From assembly GCA_004000035.1 (NCBI GenBank), contig RJAE01000008.1, positions 1 through 64,000 on the forward strand: a DNA stretch of 64,000 bases, in the 5' to 3' direction. Under the pieces are notes generated by a model that was given only the letters and a program-made list of their open reading frames with translations, made no database searches and had not been told where the DNA came from. The stretch's first letter is position 1, and each line of letters begins with the position of its first letter. Source of the stretch: Arthrobacter sulfonylureivorans. Its GTDB lineage: Bacteria; Actinomycetota; Actinomycetes; Actinomycetales; Micrococcaceae. Below, piece by piece: positions 44,659 through 53,048 of the stretch. The position numbers were made by a program, and so were the translations under genes.

Positions 44659-45548
44659 CAGGCGGCGCTCCGTCCACGCAGCCGCTGCCGGGCCACAACC
44701 CGCAACGCGATCGCCGCCTTCTGCGGCGTGCCCACCCGGACGCGGCGGGACAGCAGCTCGTCCGCGGGAACGCGCTCCAGCCGGTTCACCAGCGCGCTGA
44801 ACAGGGCGTGGGCCAGTTCCACCGCACTGCGGGCGCCGGGCGGGAGCAGCGGAATGCCCAGCCGGGCCGCTGCCAGATCCTCGCGGATCTCGGCCACCAG
44901 CTTCAGCTTCAGCGGCTCGTCGAGGCTGCCGGCTTCCGCCTGCGGGAAATAGCTGCGGCCCAGTTCCACGTTGTCCGCTGCCAGGTCGCGCAAGAAGTTC
45001 ACCTTCTGGAACGCCGCCCCCAGCCGGCGGGCGGCGGCGGCGAGTTCCTCGTCGTGGCCGGGAACCGCCCCGGGCATCGACTGGAACACCCGCAGGCACA
45101 TCAGGCCCACCACCTCGGCGGAGCCGTAGATGTATTCCTCCAGCGAATCGTCGGTATGTTCGGCCACCGTGATGTCGGCGCGCATGGAGGCGAAGAACGG
45201 GCGGGTCAGGTCGGTGCCGATGCCGCTTCTGCGGGCGGTTCCCGCGAACGCGTGCACCACCATGTTGGTGCTGTAGCCGGACAGCATCGCGGTTTCGGTT
45301 TCCCGCTCCAGCCGGTCAAGCTGGTCCCGCACGGCCGCGGCGTCCAAGCCGGCCGCGGCGGCGGCGCCGTCCACTGCCTCGTCGGCCACGCGGACCAAGG
45401 CGTAGATGTTGGCGATATCCCGGCGCCCCTCCGGGCCCAGCAGCCTGCACGCCAGGCCGAAGGAGGTGGAATAGGCGGAAAGCACGACGCCGGCGCTGCG
45501 GCCGGCAGCGTCGGTATAGCGGAGCAGCGGGTTGAGTTCCATGGCCAT
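44658..45548 (-). CDS. crtB: Phytoene synthase
   Basis: 296 residues. Two Asp-rich substrate motifs are visible: YALVRVADEAVDG (first, DEAVD) and FLRDLAADNVELGRSYFPQ (second, DLAAD), plus YIYGSAEVVGLMCLRVF between them. Condenses two geranylgeranyl diphosphates into phytoene. Its start overlaps the crtE stop by one base (TAATG), so translation is coupled. Confidence 0.94.
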   Translation of the reverse strand: MAMELNPLLRYTDAAGRSAGVVLSAYSTSFGLACRLLGPEGRRDIANIYALVRVADEAVDGAAAAAGLDAAAVRDQLDRLERETETAMLSGYSTNMVVHAFAGTARRSGIGTDLTRPFFASMRADITVAEHTDDSLEEYIYGSAEVVGLMCLRVFQSMPGAVPGHDEELAAAARRLGAAFQKVNFLRDLAADNVELGRSYFPQAEAGSLDEPLKLKLVAEIREDLAAARLGIPLLPPGARSAVELAHALFSALVNRLERVPADELLSRRVRVGTPQKAAIALRVVARQRLRGRSAA

Positions 45549-46639
45549 TAGTTCCCCCTAGTCAGCACGTGCATGCAGACCCCTTCGAGCTCGGCCCGGG
45601 CGGCGGAATGCAGCGACAGTCTCCGGGAGTCCCGCAGCGCTTCGTCCACCAGGCTGCGGGCCAGGCCCTGTGCCCGGGCATCGGCGCCGCAATCCTTGAG
45701 CGCAGACCGCACCTGGCCCGCTTCCACTTCTCCCCTGCGGAAAGCCGCCAGCAGATCATCGAACCCGTCAGCCTCTGCGGCAAAGGCGGTCAGCACGGTG
45801 CGTTTGCCTTCGCGCAGATCGGACTCCGCCGACTTGCCCGTGGTGCCCGGTTCGCCAAACGTCCCCAACACGTCGTCCACGATTTGATACGCGACGCCGA
45901 TGCGCCGGCCGATCGCTGCCAGTGCGTCGGCCTGGTGCAGTCCGGCGCCGGCCAGCAACGCGCCCGCCTTCAGCGGGGCCTCGAAGGAGTAGCTGGCTGT
46001 CTTCAGGCTCTCCATGTCCAGCACGTCCTGCAAGTCGGGCTGCCCGGTGGAGGCGGAGAACAGCACGTCCTCCAGCTCGCCGGCTGCGGACACGAACACC
46101 GCGTCGTGCACGGTGTCGGTCAGCTCTTCGGCCTGCGGCAGGCCGGCGGCGGCCCGGCCGGCCAGCCGCAGCGCCCCAGCGAGCAGCAGGTCTCCGGCGA
46201 TGATCGACGCCGAGTGGCCGAAGTGCTCGGCGTCCGGCGTGGACAGCCCCTGATCCGAGGCGTGGTCCCGGTAGTGGGCGCCGATGGTTGGCTGCCCGCG
46301 GCGGACGAAGTCGCGGTCAATAGCGTCGTCGTGCACTACCAGGGCGGTGTGGAGCAGCTCGAACGCGGCTGCCATCGTCGCGCAGCGGCGGAGTTCCCCG
46401 CCGTCGAAGGCGGTGTAGGCCAGGTGCACCATCCTGGGGCGCAGCCGCTTTCCGCCGACCAGGGCCGACTCGATGTGGTCCCACATCAGCGGGAAGGACC
46501 GCGAGATTCTGCCGGCCTGGGCACGGTTCTTGTCCACGAAGTCCCGCAGTTCCCCGTCGACCAGTGAGCTGAACCGTGTCCAACTGCCGTTGTTCAACGA
46601 CGGCAGGGAAGGCTTCCAGCTGGTGGCGTTGACGGTCAT
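45548..46639 (-). CDS. crtE: Geranylgeranyl diphosphate synthase
   Basis: 363 residues, polyprenyl synthetase family. First Asp-rich motif VVHDDAIDRDFVRRGQPT and second YQIVDDVLGTFGEPGTTGKSAESDLREGKRT, the wording of the actinobacterial CrtE/IdsA group. It makes the C20 precursor GGPP for crtB. First biosynthetic gene of the operon; its start overlaps the crtR stop by 4 bases. Confidence 0.93.
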   Translation of the reverse strand: MTVNATSWKPSLPSLNNGSWTRFSSLVDGELRDFVDKNRAQAGRISRSFPLMWDHIESALVGGKRLRPRMVHLAYTAFDGGELRRCATMAAAFELLHTALVVHDDAIDRDFVRRGQPTIGAHYRDHASDQGLSTPDAEHFGHSASIIAGDLLLAGALRLAGRAAAGLPQAEELTDTVHDAVFVSAAGELEDVLFSASTGQPDLQDVLDMESLKTASYSFEAPLKAGALLAGAGLHQADALAAIGRRIGVAYQIVDDVLGTFGEPGTTGKSAESDLREGKRTVLTAFAAEADGFDDLLAAFRRGEVEAGQVRSALKDCGADARAQGLARSLVDEALRDSRRLSLHSAARAELEGVCMHVLTRGN

Positions 46640-47112
46640 GCCGAACCCTTCCCGGTGAGTTGGGGAACGACGGGTTGTTCCCCCGCCAGCTCTACAATGT
46701 GCTGCTCCATCGCCTGGATGACCCCGTCCAAGTAGGCGACCACCGCTTCCTGCTGGTCGGGCTGCATGTCCCGGACCAGCCGGTCCGTCTGCTGGATCAT
46801 CGGCATCAGCTTGGCCATCGCGAAGTCGGCCGCATGGGTTGTCGGCTCCACCATCGTGCTCCGGCGATCCAACGGATGCGGCACCCGGCGTGCGTGGTCG
46901 GCCCGCACCAAACGGTCCACTACCGTGGTGGCCGCAGCCGTAGTGATGTGCAGGGCATCCGCCAGTTGGGACGGCGTCATCGGCCCCTTCGCCATCAGAT
47001 GCTGCATCGCCTGGAAGTCAGTCTCGTTCGTCCCCATCACGCGACGCATCTGGTACTCCACCATGTCGTTGAGCACCAGCACCTTCCGCATCAACACTGA
47101 CGCGGCATGCAT
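46636..47112 (-). CDS. crtR: MarR-family regulator of the carotenoid operon
   Basis: 158 residues from ATG 47112 (AGAAGG, 6-base spacing); a somewhat longer N-terminus using TTG at about 47157 is possible. MarR winged helix: ETDFQAMQHLMAKGPMTPSQLADALHITTAAATTVVDRLVRADHARRVPHPLDRRSTMVEPT. In Corynebacterium the adjacent MarR-type CrtR represses the crt operon and is relieved by GGPP-type prenyl diphosphates; the same arrangement here supports the same role. First gene of the operon, so it would autoregulate. Confidence 0.85.
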   Translation of the reverse strand: MHAASVLMRKVLVLNDMVEYQMRRVMGTNETDFQAMQHLMAKGPMTPSQLADALHITTAAATTVVDRLVRADHARRVPHPLDRRSTMVEPTTHAADFAMAKLMPMIQQTDRLVRDMQPDQQEAVVAYLDGVIQAMEQHIVELAGEQPVVPQLTGKGSA

Positions 47113-47157
47113 CTCCGGCCTTCTCGGCTCTTCACCCTCGCGCAAATCCCAACCCAA

Positions 47158-47192
47158 CTGATCATCAGAAAGTTTAGATACATGATGGTCTA
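47158..47192. promoter_or_regulatory. Candidate crtR operator region
   Basis: Upstream of crtR lie a palindrome CTGATcATCAG (47158-47168) and TAGA...TCTA (47175-47192, 10-base spacer), within an AT-rich patch. On the minus strand TATCTAAAC could serve as a -10 element. These are candidate CrtR sites; the sequences are short. The rest of 47193-47552 contains no gene I can support. Confidence 0.35.
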
Positions 47193-47552
47193 GGAATCCA
47201 CGTTTGTCGAGAAGCAGAAGAAATGCCCCATATGCCCGAAATTTGCGTGGCACAGACGCACGCGGACCAGCACCTGGGGTACGAACTCGAGCTACTTGGT
47301 GCCCCATGGCCAGAGCCACGGACGCCGTGCCGCACCGACCGAGCTCCTTGCTCCCAAATTCCAACTGCTGCAACCTAGCGCCAGATTCGCCCCAGGGGAA
47401 GGCCCAATGTTCCAAGCAGTCGACCATCGCCCCATCTGAAAAGTGTCGGAGAGAACGCGTTCAACGACACGGCCTTAATAGTTCCCGCACATAGACGCCT
47501 AGGATAGCCTGGGCAAAATATTTCCTGCGCGATGGGCAGAAAGGCCTGCGAC

Positions 47553-49340
47553 GTGTCTGATGCTAAATTGACTTCCAACACGGGCGAAACACAAATTGGA
47601 CGCTTGCTTGAAGGTCACAACATTTTGACCATTCCGTTCTTTCAGAGGCCGTATAAATGGAAACCCAAGCGGCTCGAGCAGTTGGAAACAGACATCTTGA
47701 GTCTCGTGGATGATGACAGCGCCATCCATTTCCTAGGGGCAATCATCACCTTTGGTCGCCCCTCCGCCCCCGCTGACCCTTCCGTATATGAGATTATCGA
47801 TGGCCAGCAACGACTGACCACGCTGTACCTATACATGTGCGCGATCATCAAGACCTTGCTGGAAAATGGCGCACCGCAGGAAGCCAATACGCTCTTTCAG
47901 AAGTACCTGACCGTCGGTGTGGGAAAACATAGCGGATCAAACCTGAAACTCCAACCGTCTAATGAAGATCGAGGAGACCTGAATGCCGTTATACAAGATC
48001 TCTTAGACACCAAGGAATTCTCGGAGTTATCCAACGTTCCTGCTACACACCTGCTCCCTAACGCTCATAGTCACGGTGGACGAATCCTCGCAAACTATCG
48101 CCGGGCCAAGACGTTTTGCCGCCGTCAATTGAACGACGAGGGCGTAGATCGAATCCGGAAAATTTACGTGAGCATACTCAACCAGATGGCTGTGGTACAG
48201 ATTGACGTAAAGGATCCTATAAGCGGTCCCAAGATTTTTGACAGTCTGAATTCTCGCCAGGAGCCAATGACGATAGGGGATCTAGTAAGAAACGAAATTT
48301 TTGCCAGAAAGACCGCTACGGATCCCGAAGACGCGATTCTTGTTGAACAACAACACTGGCAACCGTTTTATCGTCAGTTCAAACATGAAGGCAGGGACTA
48401 TTTTGACGATTACTTCTTCCCGTACGGGTTGATCCATGACCCCAATGTGAAAAAGACTGAGGTCTACACCGTCCTGAAGAAGCATTGGGCAGGATTGGAA
48501 CCTGCCGAAGTGATAGCAGACCTGAAGGTTTACCAGAATGCCTACATGGACCTTAGGATTGGTAGCAACCGATCCGGTTTGAGCAAGACCGTTGCTACAA
48601 CTTTCAGACGTTTTCATGACATGGGTGCCCCAACGTCCATTTACCCATTCCTTATGCAACTCGCCCGAGCAAACAAATCAGAGATAATCGGTGATGCACA
48701 GACCATCTCTTTGATGGAGGTGCTCGACTCCTTCCTAATTCGCCGTGCTCTATGTGGCCACGAACCAACCGGCCTTCACGCGGTGTTCAAAAAGCTGTGG
48801 CACGACATCAGGGACAACCCCACTCCTGAAAGCATGTCCAGCAGGATTCGTTCACATCGGACAGTGGCGTGGCCTGACAATGACGAGGTGTCACGAGCGG
48901 TTATGTCCCGCGACTTGTATGGGACATCTGTCGCCAGGTACGTGCTTTATCAGCATGATCGCTCCCTGGGCGGAGATGATGTCTCAGCCCTCCCCACTTG
49001 GATTGAACATGTCATGCCGCAGAACCGATCAGAACCTTGGAAGTCCTTCACGATTGCGGAACATGAAAAGTACAAGAACGTATTTGCCAACCTGCTTCCT
49101 CTCAGTAGTCAAATGAACAATCAGCTAAAGGACAGTTCGTACTCTGTTAAATCAAAAACCTACCTGAGTGATTCCATGTATAAGAGTGCGCGGGAATTCG
49201 CTGCACAATATACGGACTGGACACCTGAAGAATTGGTTGACCGTGGTGAAACACTGGCCTCTTGGGCAATAGTCAGATGGCCCCATGATGGACTGCGACT
49301 GGAGAATAGCGTGGTTCACACACAACCAGTCCTTCTGTAA
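47553..49340 (+). CDS. GmrSD-like DUF262/DUF1524 protein, probable type IV restriction
   Basis: 595 residues from GTG 47553 (AAAGG 8 bases upstream; ATG 47532 is possible but lacks a site). N-terminal DUF262: ILTIPFFQRPYKWKPKRLEQL and YEIIDGQQRLTTLYLY, the DGQQR nucleotide-binding motif. C-terminal DUF1524: PTWIEHVMPQN (HxxP-type His) and ANLLPLSSQMNNQLKDSSY, a His-Me/HNH-like nuclease. GmrSD-type enzymes cut modified phage DNA in an NTP-dependent way. Base composition is visibly lower in GC than both neighbours, suggesting horizontal transfer. Confidence 0.87.
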   Translation: MSDAKLTSNTGETQIGRLLEGHNILTIPFFQRPYKWKPKRLEQLETDILSLVDDDSAIHFLGAIITFGRPSAPADPSVYEIIDGQQRLTTLYLYMCAIIKTLLENGAPQEANTLFQKYLTVGVGKHSGSNLKLQPSNEDRGDLNAVIQDLLDTKEFSELSNVPATHLLPNAHSHGGRILANYRRAKTFCRRQLNDEGVDRIRKIYVSILNQMAVVQIDVKDPISGPKIFDSLNSRQEPMTIGDLVRNEIFARKTATDPEDAILVEQQHWQPFYRQFKHEGRDYFDDYFFPYGLIHDPNVKKTEVYTVLKKHWAGLEPAEVIADLKVYQNAYMDLRIGSNRSGLSKTVATTFRRFHDMGAPTSIYPFLMQLARANKSEIIGDAQTISLMEVLDSFLIRRALCGHEPTGLHAVFKKLWHDIRDNPTPESMSSRIRSHRTVAWPDNDEVSRAVMSRDLYGTSVARYVLYQHDRSLGGDDVSALPTWIEHVMPQNRSEPWKSFTIAEHEKYKNVFANLLPLSSQMNNQLKDSSYSVKSKTYLSDSMYKSAREFAAQYTDWTPEELVDRGETLASWAIVRWPHDGLRLENSVVHTQPVLL

Positions 49341-49538
49341 ATATCATTAGATTAGGCCACGCCACCCGGACGGTATCAGTTAATTGATCGCGCTCCCCAT
49401 CTCTTCCGGAACCTCTAGCAGCGCAGAACTTACAGCCCGCATCGCGCTTCTGATCGTGCAGTTTTGCTTGTTTGGGGAAACCGCACCTTATCCTCGTAGT
49501 TCATTCTCGTACCTTTATCGTTTGCAAAGGAGACCCCC

Positions 49539-49778
49539 ATGGCCATCATCCGCTCACTCGAAGCAGGCACGTCTGATGTGCACCCTCACAGAACACATGT
49601 GGACGCCACCTATCAATTCACGGATTCAGTGGAGCATGGCGAACTATTTCATTTGGCGACCTACGGCTCTGACAGCAGGAAATCTGAGCCAAAAGTCAGT
49701 CAAACCATACAGATGGACAAGTCAACTGCTCTCGCTGTAGCTGACATTATCGTAAAGCGATTCGGTAGTTCATATTGA
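49539..49778 (+). CDS. Small protein, possible partner of the DUF262 gene
   Basis: 79 residues from ATG 49539 with a strong AAAGGAGA. HPHRTHVDATYQFTDSVEHGELFHLATYGSDSRKSEPKVSQTIQMD is a conserved-looking core that I have seen in small actinobacterial proteins of unknown function. The gene is AT-rich like the DUF262 gene 200 bases upstream, so both probably arrived together. A nuclease-regulating or sensing role is only a guess. The gap 49341-49538 contains no supported gene. Confidence 0.6.
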   Translation: MAIIRSLEAGTSDVHPHRTHVDATYQFTDSVEHGELFHLATYGSDSRKSEPKVSQTIQMDKSTALAVADIIVKRFGSSY

Positions 49779-49993
49779 ATCCCGGCCATGCATCGTAATC
49801 GTCGTGATGCCACGATAAGTTCTACGGTACGCGAGGTTTATACCCACAGTTGTTTCTGCCAAATGAACCGCGCTCTTCAGCCAAGAACATCACGACTGCC
49901 GGCGTTGAATACAAATGGCTCCGTAGCAGTGAAGACGCTCGGCCAGCATTGCGGGTCGAAAATCAATAAGGGACGACGCGTTAAGCCGATGAC

Positions 49994-51724
49994 CTATGCC
50001 GTTGAGGGCGGGCTTACCCTTGGGGAGGGTGTGATCTGCAGGACGATGTTGCCGGCCTTGCGTCCGGTCTCGACGAAGCGGTGGGCTTCGACGATGTCGT
50101 CGAGGTCGTAGGTTCTGTCAATGACTGGGCGGTACTGGCCGGATTCTGCGAGGTGGACGAGGTGCCTGAGGTCGTCGACGGAGTATTTGCTCGTGACGAT
50201 GACCTGCTTACCGCTTTTCTTTGTGCTGCTCGAGGCCCTCAGTATTGCTTTGAGGTCTGCGATGACCAGCAATAGCGTTCCACCTGGATTCAGGGACGCT
50301 TCAATGCGCTCAAAGGGTGCGTTGCCGACGCAGTCCATGACGACGTCGTAGGTCTCGCCCTCTGCGGTGAAGTCGATCTGGGCGTAATCAATGACTCGGT
50401 CGGCGCCGAGCGAGGTGACGAGTTCGGCGTTGGCCGCGCTGCTGACGCCGGTGACGTGAGCGCCGAGCTGTTTCGCCAGCTGTACCGCCGCAGTACCGAC
50501 AGCGCCCGAAGCGCCGTTGATGAGGGCGGTATCCCCCGGTTTGATGTCGGCCCGGGTGAGGAAGCTGCGTGCGGTGAGTCCTCCGAAAACAAGGGTCACG
50601 GCTTCCTCAAAGCCCACGTTGCGGGGTTTGACGGTGATGTTGCCGTCTTCGCGCAGGCACGCATATTCTGCATGGCCGCCGAAGTCGGCGCCGAGCATTC
50701 CGATGACTTCATCGCCCGGGTGGAACTTCGTGACGTCCGGGCCCACTGCCGCAACGACGCCTGCAAAGTCCATGCCCAAGACTCGATGCCGCGGCCGGAA
50801 GAGACCGAGGCCTTTCGCGGCCAGCAACCCGAGCCCTTTGGGAACGTTGCGGCTCCTGGAACGGTAGTCGGCCGCGCTCACCGTGCTCGCGTGGACTTTA
50901 ACCAGCACATCGCGGGGACCGGGCGAGGGCTGAGGCACCTTGCCCACGCTGACCACTTCCGGAGCACCGAACTTCCGGTAGACCGCGGCCCTCATCGGGA
51001 AAGCTCCGGCCGGGAGTACGGTGCCGCTGCCGAACTTGCGGCTTGAAGGAGTGGAACGCTGGACCCGGCGGCGGATGAAGTACTCGGCGACCGCGAGGTT
51101 GAGCACCCAAGCAGCTCCGAGGAGCACGGCCCGGCTCAGTTCATTGGTGGGGCCGGCCAGCACGAACCACGGGATGCTCACCAAGGCCTGAGTTCCGGCA
51201 GCGATTCCGATGGCGTAGCCGCGGGCCATCCAAGCGCCGTGGGCAACGAAGTCCCGGCGCCTGATGGCGAGGATGCCCAAGACGATGCTCGCGGCCATGG
51301 CCGTGCCGAAAACCAGCCGAAGGATCAGAAGGATGACGCCGTCGTCAGGCGGGAGATCGTAGAAGACCGCCATCCAGAGGCCGGACAGGGCCGAAAGCAA
51401 TCCCGCTGGAATAAGAATGACCCCCGCGCTGCGGTGCCAACTGCGCCGGCCGCGCTTGCCGCGCCGCAGCGAGGGAACGAACTGGAAGGCCCCCAACAGG
51501 CTGTACACGATGGCTGCGGGGATGTGGATCAGCACCGGGACCGGCGAGTCGAAGAACCGCTGGTTGGCCGGCGTGACCGCAGCGCCGCCGGTCAGTTCAG
51601 CCAGGCGCAGCGACCCGAAGATCACCGGGATGATACTGATGAAAATCAGTGCGGCAGGCACCAGCCAAACCGGATTGGAGCGTCGCTTGACGGCGGCGGA
51701 GACGCCTGTGGTTTCTGTGATCAT
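49994..51724 (-). CDS. DUF2306 membrane domain fused to zinc-independent alcohol dehydrogenase/quinone reductase
   Basis: 576 residues from ATG 51724 (GAGGATC). Residues ~1-230: several membrane helices of the DUF2306 type (GAFQFVPSLRRGKRGRRSWHRSAGVILIPAGLLSALSGLWMAVFYD). Residues ~245-576: medium-chain dehydrogenase/reductase, quinone-oxidoreductase type, with MDFAGVVAAVGPDV, GASGAVGTAAVQLAKQLGAHVTGV (NADPH fold) and a typical C-terminal end; zinc ligands are not evident. The fusion puts the reductase at the membrane. It is divergent from a TetR gene with two operators between. Substrate unknown. Confidence 0.85.
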   Translation of the reverse strand: MITETTGVSAAVKRRSNPVWLVPAALIFISIIPVIFGSLRLAELTGGAAVTPANQRFFDSPVPVLIHIPAAIVYSLLGAFQFVPSLRRGKRGRRSWHRSAGVILIPAGLLSALSGLWMAVFYDLPPDDGVILLILRLVFGTAMAASIVLGILAIRRRDFVAHGAWMARGYAIGIAAGTQALVSIPWFVLAGPTNELSRAVLLGAAWVLNLAVAEYFIRRRVQRSTPSSRKFGSGTVLPAGAFPMRAAVYRKFGAPEVVSVGKVPQPSPGPRDVLVKVHASTVSAADYRSRSRNVPKGLGLLAAKGLGLFRPRHRVLGMDFAGVVAAVGPDVTKFHPGDEVIGMLGADFGGHAEYACLREDGNITVKPRNVGFEEAVTLVFGGLTARSFLTRADIKPGDTALINGASGAVGTAAVQLAKQLGAHVTGVSSAANAELVTSLGADRVIDYAQIDFTAEGETYDVVMDCVGNAPFERIEASLNPGGTLLLVIADLKAILRASSSTKKSGKQVIVTSKYSVDDLRHLVHLAESGQYRPVIDRTYDLDDIVEAHRFVETGRKAGNIVLQITPSPRVSPPSTA

Positions 51725-51743
51725 GCCAGATCCTCGAGTCGTG

Positions 51744-51793
51744 GGTGTACGACGTACACCTCGTAAATGAAACGGTAGGTGTACGACGTACAC
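51744..51793. promoter_or_regulatory. Two tandem palindromic TetR operators
   Basis: GTGTACGACGTACAC occurs twice, at 51745-51759 and 51779-51793, 34 bases apart (just over three helical turns). Each copy is a perfect palindrome around a central A; the first extends to GGTGTACGACGTACACC. They lie between the fusion gene start (51724) and the TetR start (51830), so one regulator dimer per site could control both directions. GTGTAC-type palindromes are common TetR sites. Confidence 0.85.
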
Positions 51794-51829
51794 TTGTCAA
51801 GAGGAGTTTTTAGCTCGGCAAAGGCGTCG

Positions 51830-52523
51830 ATGGTCAAGCAGGCAGAAGAGGTGCGCCGTGCGCCGCTGAACAGGGAACGGGTACTGAGCGCCGCCGTCGT
51901 ACTTGCCGATGAAGCGGGCGTCGGTCAGCTCAGCATGCGCAAACTGGCCCAGGAGCTGGGTGTGGTCCCGATGGCGCTCTACAAGCACGTGGCGAACAAG
52001 GAAGAGCTGCTGGACGGGATGGTCGACGTGATCGTCGGCGAGATCGATACGCGGACCAGCGGGGCAGGCTGGCGGAATGACATCCGGCAGCGGGTCCTCT
52101 CGGCTCGCGAAGTCCTGCTGCGGCACCCGTGGGCCCGCCAGGTGTTGGAGTCGCGGACCAACAAGTCGCCCGTTGTCCTTGACTACATGGACTCAGTGAT
52201 CGGCATGTTCCGGGCCGGCGGCTTCTCGGTCGACCTGACTGCACCACGTGATGCACGCGCTGGGGAGCCGCATGTGGGGCTTCACCCAGGAGCTGTTCGA
52301 CGACTCGCAAAGCGCGCCGGCGGACGTGCCGCCGGAAATGCTGCAGATGATGGCCGCGCGGTACCCGCATATTGCCGAGATGGCCCTGGCAGGAGCGCAC
52401 GACGACGGATCAGTGGTCGGCCAGGGCTGCGATGACCAGTTCGAGTTCGGGTTTGCGCTGGACCGGCTGCTGGACGGGTTTGAAAGGCTCCACCAGCAAG
52501 GATGGACGTCGACCCGGCGCTGA
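51830..52523 (+). pseudogene. TetR-family regulator (TetR_C_1 type), frameshifted
   Basis: From ATG 51830 (AAAGGCG): VKQAEEVRRAPLNRERVLSAAVVLADEAGVGQLSMRKLAQELGVVPMALYKHVANKEEL is a clear TetR DNA-binding domain. After FRAGGFSVDLT near 52241 the family sequence continues one base shifted as HHVMHALGSRMWGFTQELFDDS through LHQQGWTSTRR, stop at 52523. One extra base (ACTGCAC for ACTCAC) explains it. As written the protein would lose its second half and end at 52435. Either decay or a sequence error. Confidence 0.82.
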
Positions 52524-52554
52524 CTCGGCATTTTGGCGGCGTGGACGAAATCGC
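52487..52554. repeat. Direct repeat copy A (TetR tail plus trpF tail)
   Basis: From GCTCCACCAGCAAGGATGGA to GGCGTGGACGAAATCGC. It is repeated at 52963-53048 with few changes apart from an 18-base segment found only in copy B. Copy A contains the true end of the TetR gene followed by a fossil of the trpF 3' end (ATTTTGGCGGCGTG). Confidence 0.8.
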
Positions 52555-52627
52555 ACTAGCGCTGCACTAACGATCCTGAAATCAGCAGCCTCTAACCCTG
52601 CCTGTCCCGTTCCCGATAGTCCACTAC

Positions 52628-52888
52628 ATGGAAACCAACGAGACCCCCACAACCACAGCCCCCGCCCCGGCCGCCGCTTACAGCAAAGTCCCCGGCCGGA
52701 ACAGGCACGAGATCGGCCTTGCCCTGGCGATCATCGGCCTTCTTCTCGCGATCGTCCTTCCGATGAATGACGTCACCCCCGCCCTAGGAATCTTCTTAGC
52801 ATCGCTGGGTCTGATCCTCTCCGCCGTCGGCTGGGGCCGCCAGGCACTCACGCTCTTGGCGCGAATCGAGCTGAACACGCGCCGCTAG
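52628..52888 (+). CDS. Small membrane protein between the direct repeats
   Basis: 86 residues from ATG 52628; no strong ribosome site is visible. A Thr/Pro/Ala-rich N-terminus and a basic stretch (KVPGRNRHE) precede two hydrophobic helices (IGLALAIIGLLLAIVLP and LGIFLASLGLILSAVGW) and a short Arg-rich end. No family recognised. It sits exactly in the segment inserted between two copies of the TetR-tail/trpF-tail repeat, so it probably came in by a local duplication or integration event. Confidence 0.6.
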   Translation: METNETPTTTAPAPAAAYSKVPGRNRHEIGLALAIIGLLLAIVLPMNDVTPALGIFLASLGLILSAVGWGRQALTLLARIELNTRR

Positions 52889-52904
52889 AGCCGCCGCCTA
52901 TCCT

Positions 52905-52942
52905 CTAAAGGGCACTGCCGGATCCGTTCCGGCGGGCCTTTT
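52905..52942. terminator. Intrinsic terminator after the 86-residue gene
   Basis: AAAGGGCACTGCCGGATCC is followed by GTTCCGGCGGGCCTTTT; the inner GCCGGA/TCCGGC stem is flanked by AAAGG and CCTTTT, so it is a bidirectional hairpin with a T-run, unusual among the U-less hairpins elsewhere in the window. Confidence 0.75.
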
Positions 52943-52962
52943 CTCATCCAGCCCATACCTTC

Positions 52963-53048
52963 GCTCCACCAGCAAGGATGGACCTCGGCCCGGCGCTGAC
53001 AGCGCGGGCCGCTAGCTCAGCGCATTTTGGCGGCGTGGATGAAATCGC
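52963..53048. repeat. Direct repeat copy B
   Basis: The second copy of the repeat at 52487-52554. Here it contains a fossil of the TetR 3' end (frame reading LHQQGWTSARR then stop) followed by the real 3' end of trpF. The two copies therefore each keep one real and one fossil gene end, which is the signature of an insertion through the TetR/trpF junction. Confidence 0.8.

Noticed and set aside
42991-45099. 702-codon version of crtI
   Set aside because: The extra N-terminal 147 codons overlap crtB in another frame; the ATG at 44658 starts the normal CrtI.
49788-50111. 107-codon plus-strand frame before the DUF2306 fusion end
   Set aside because: No ribosome site, no family likeness, and it overlaps the C-terminal end of the reductase on the other strand.
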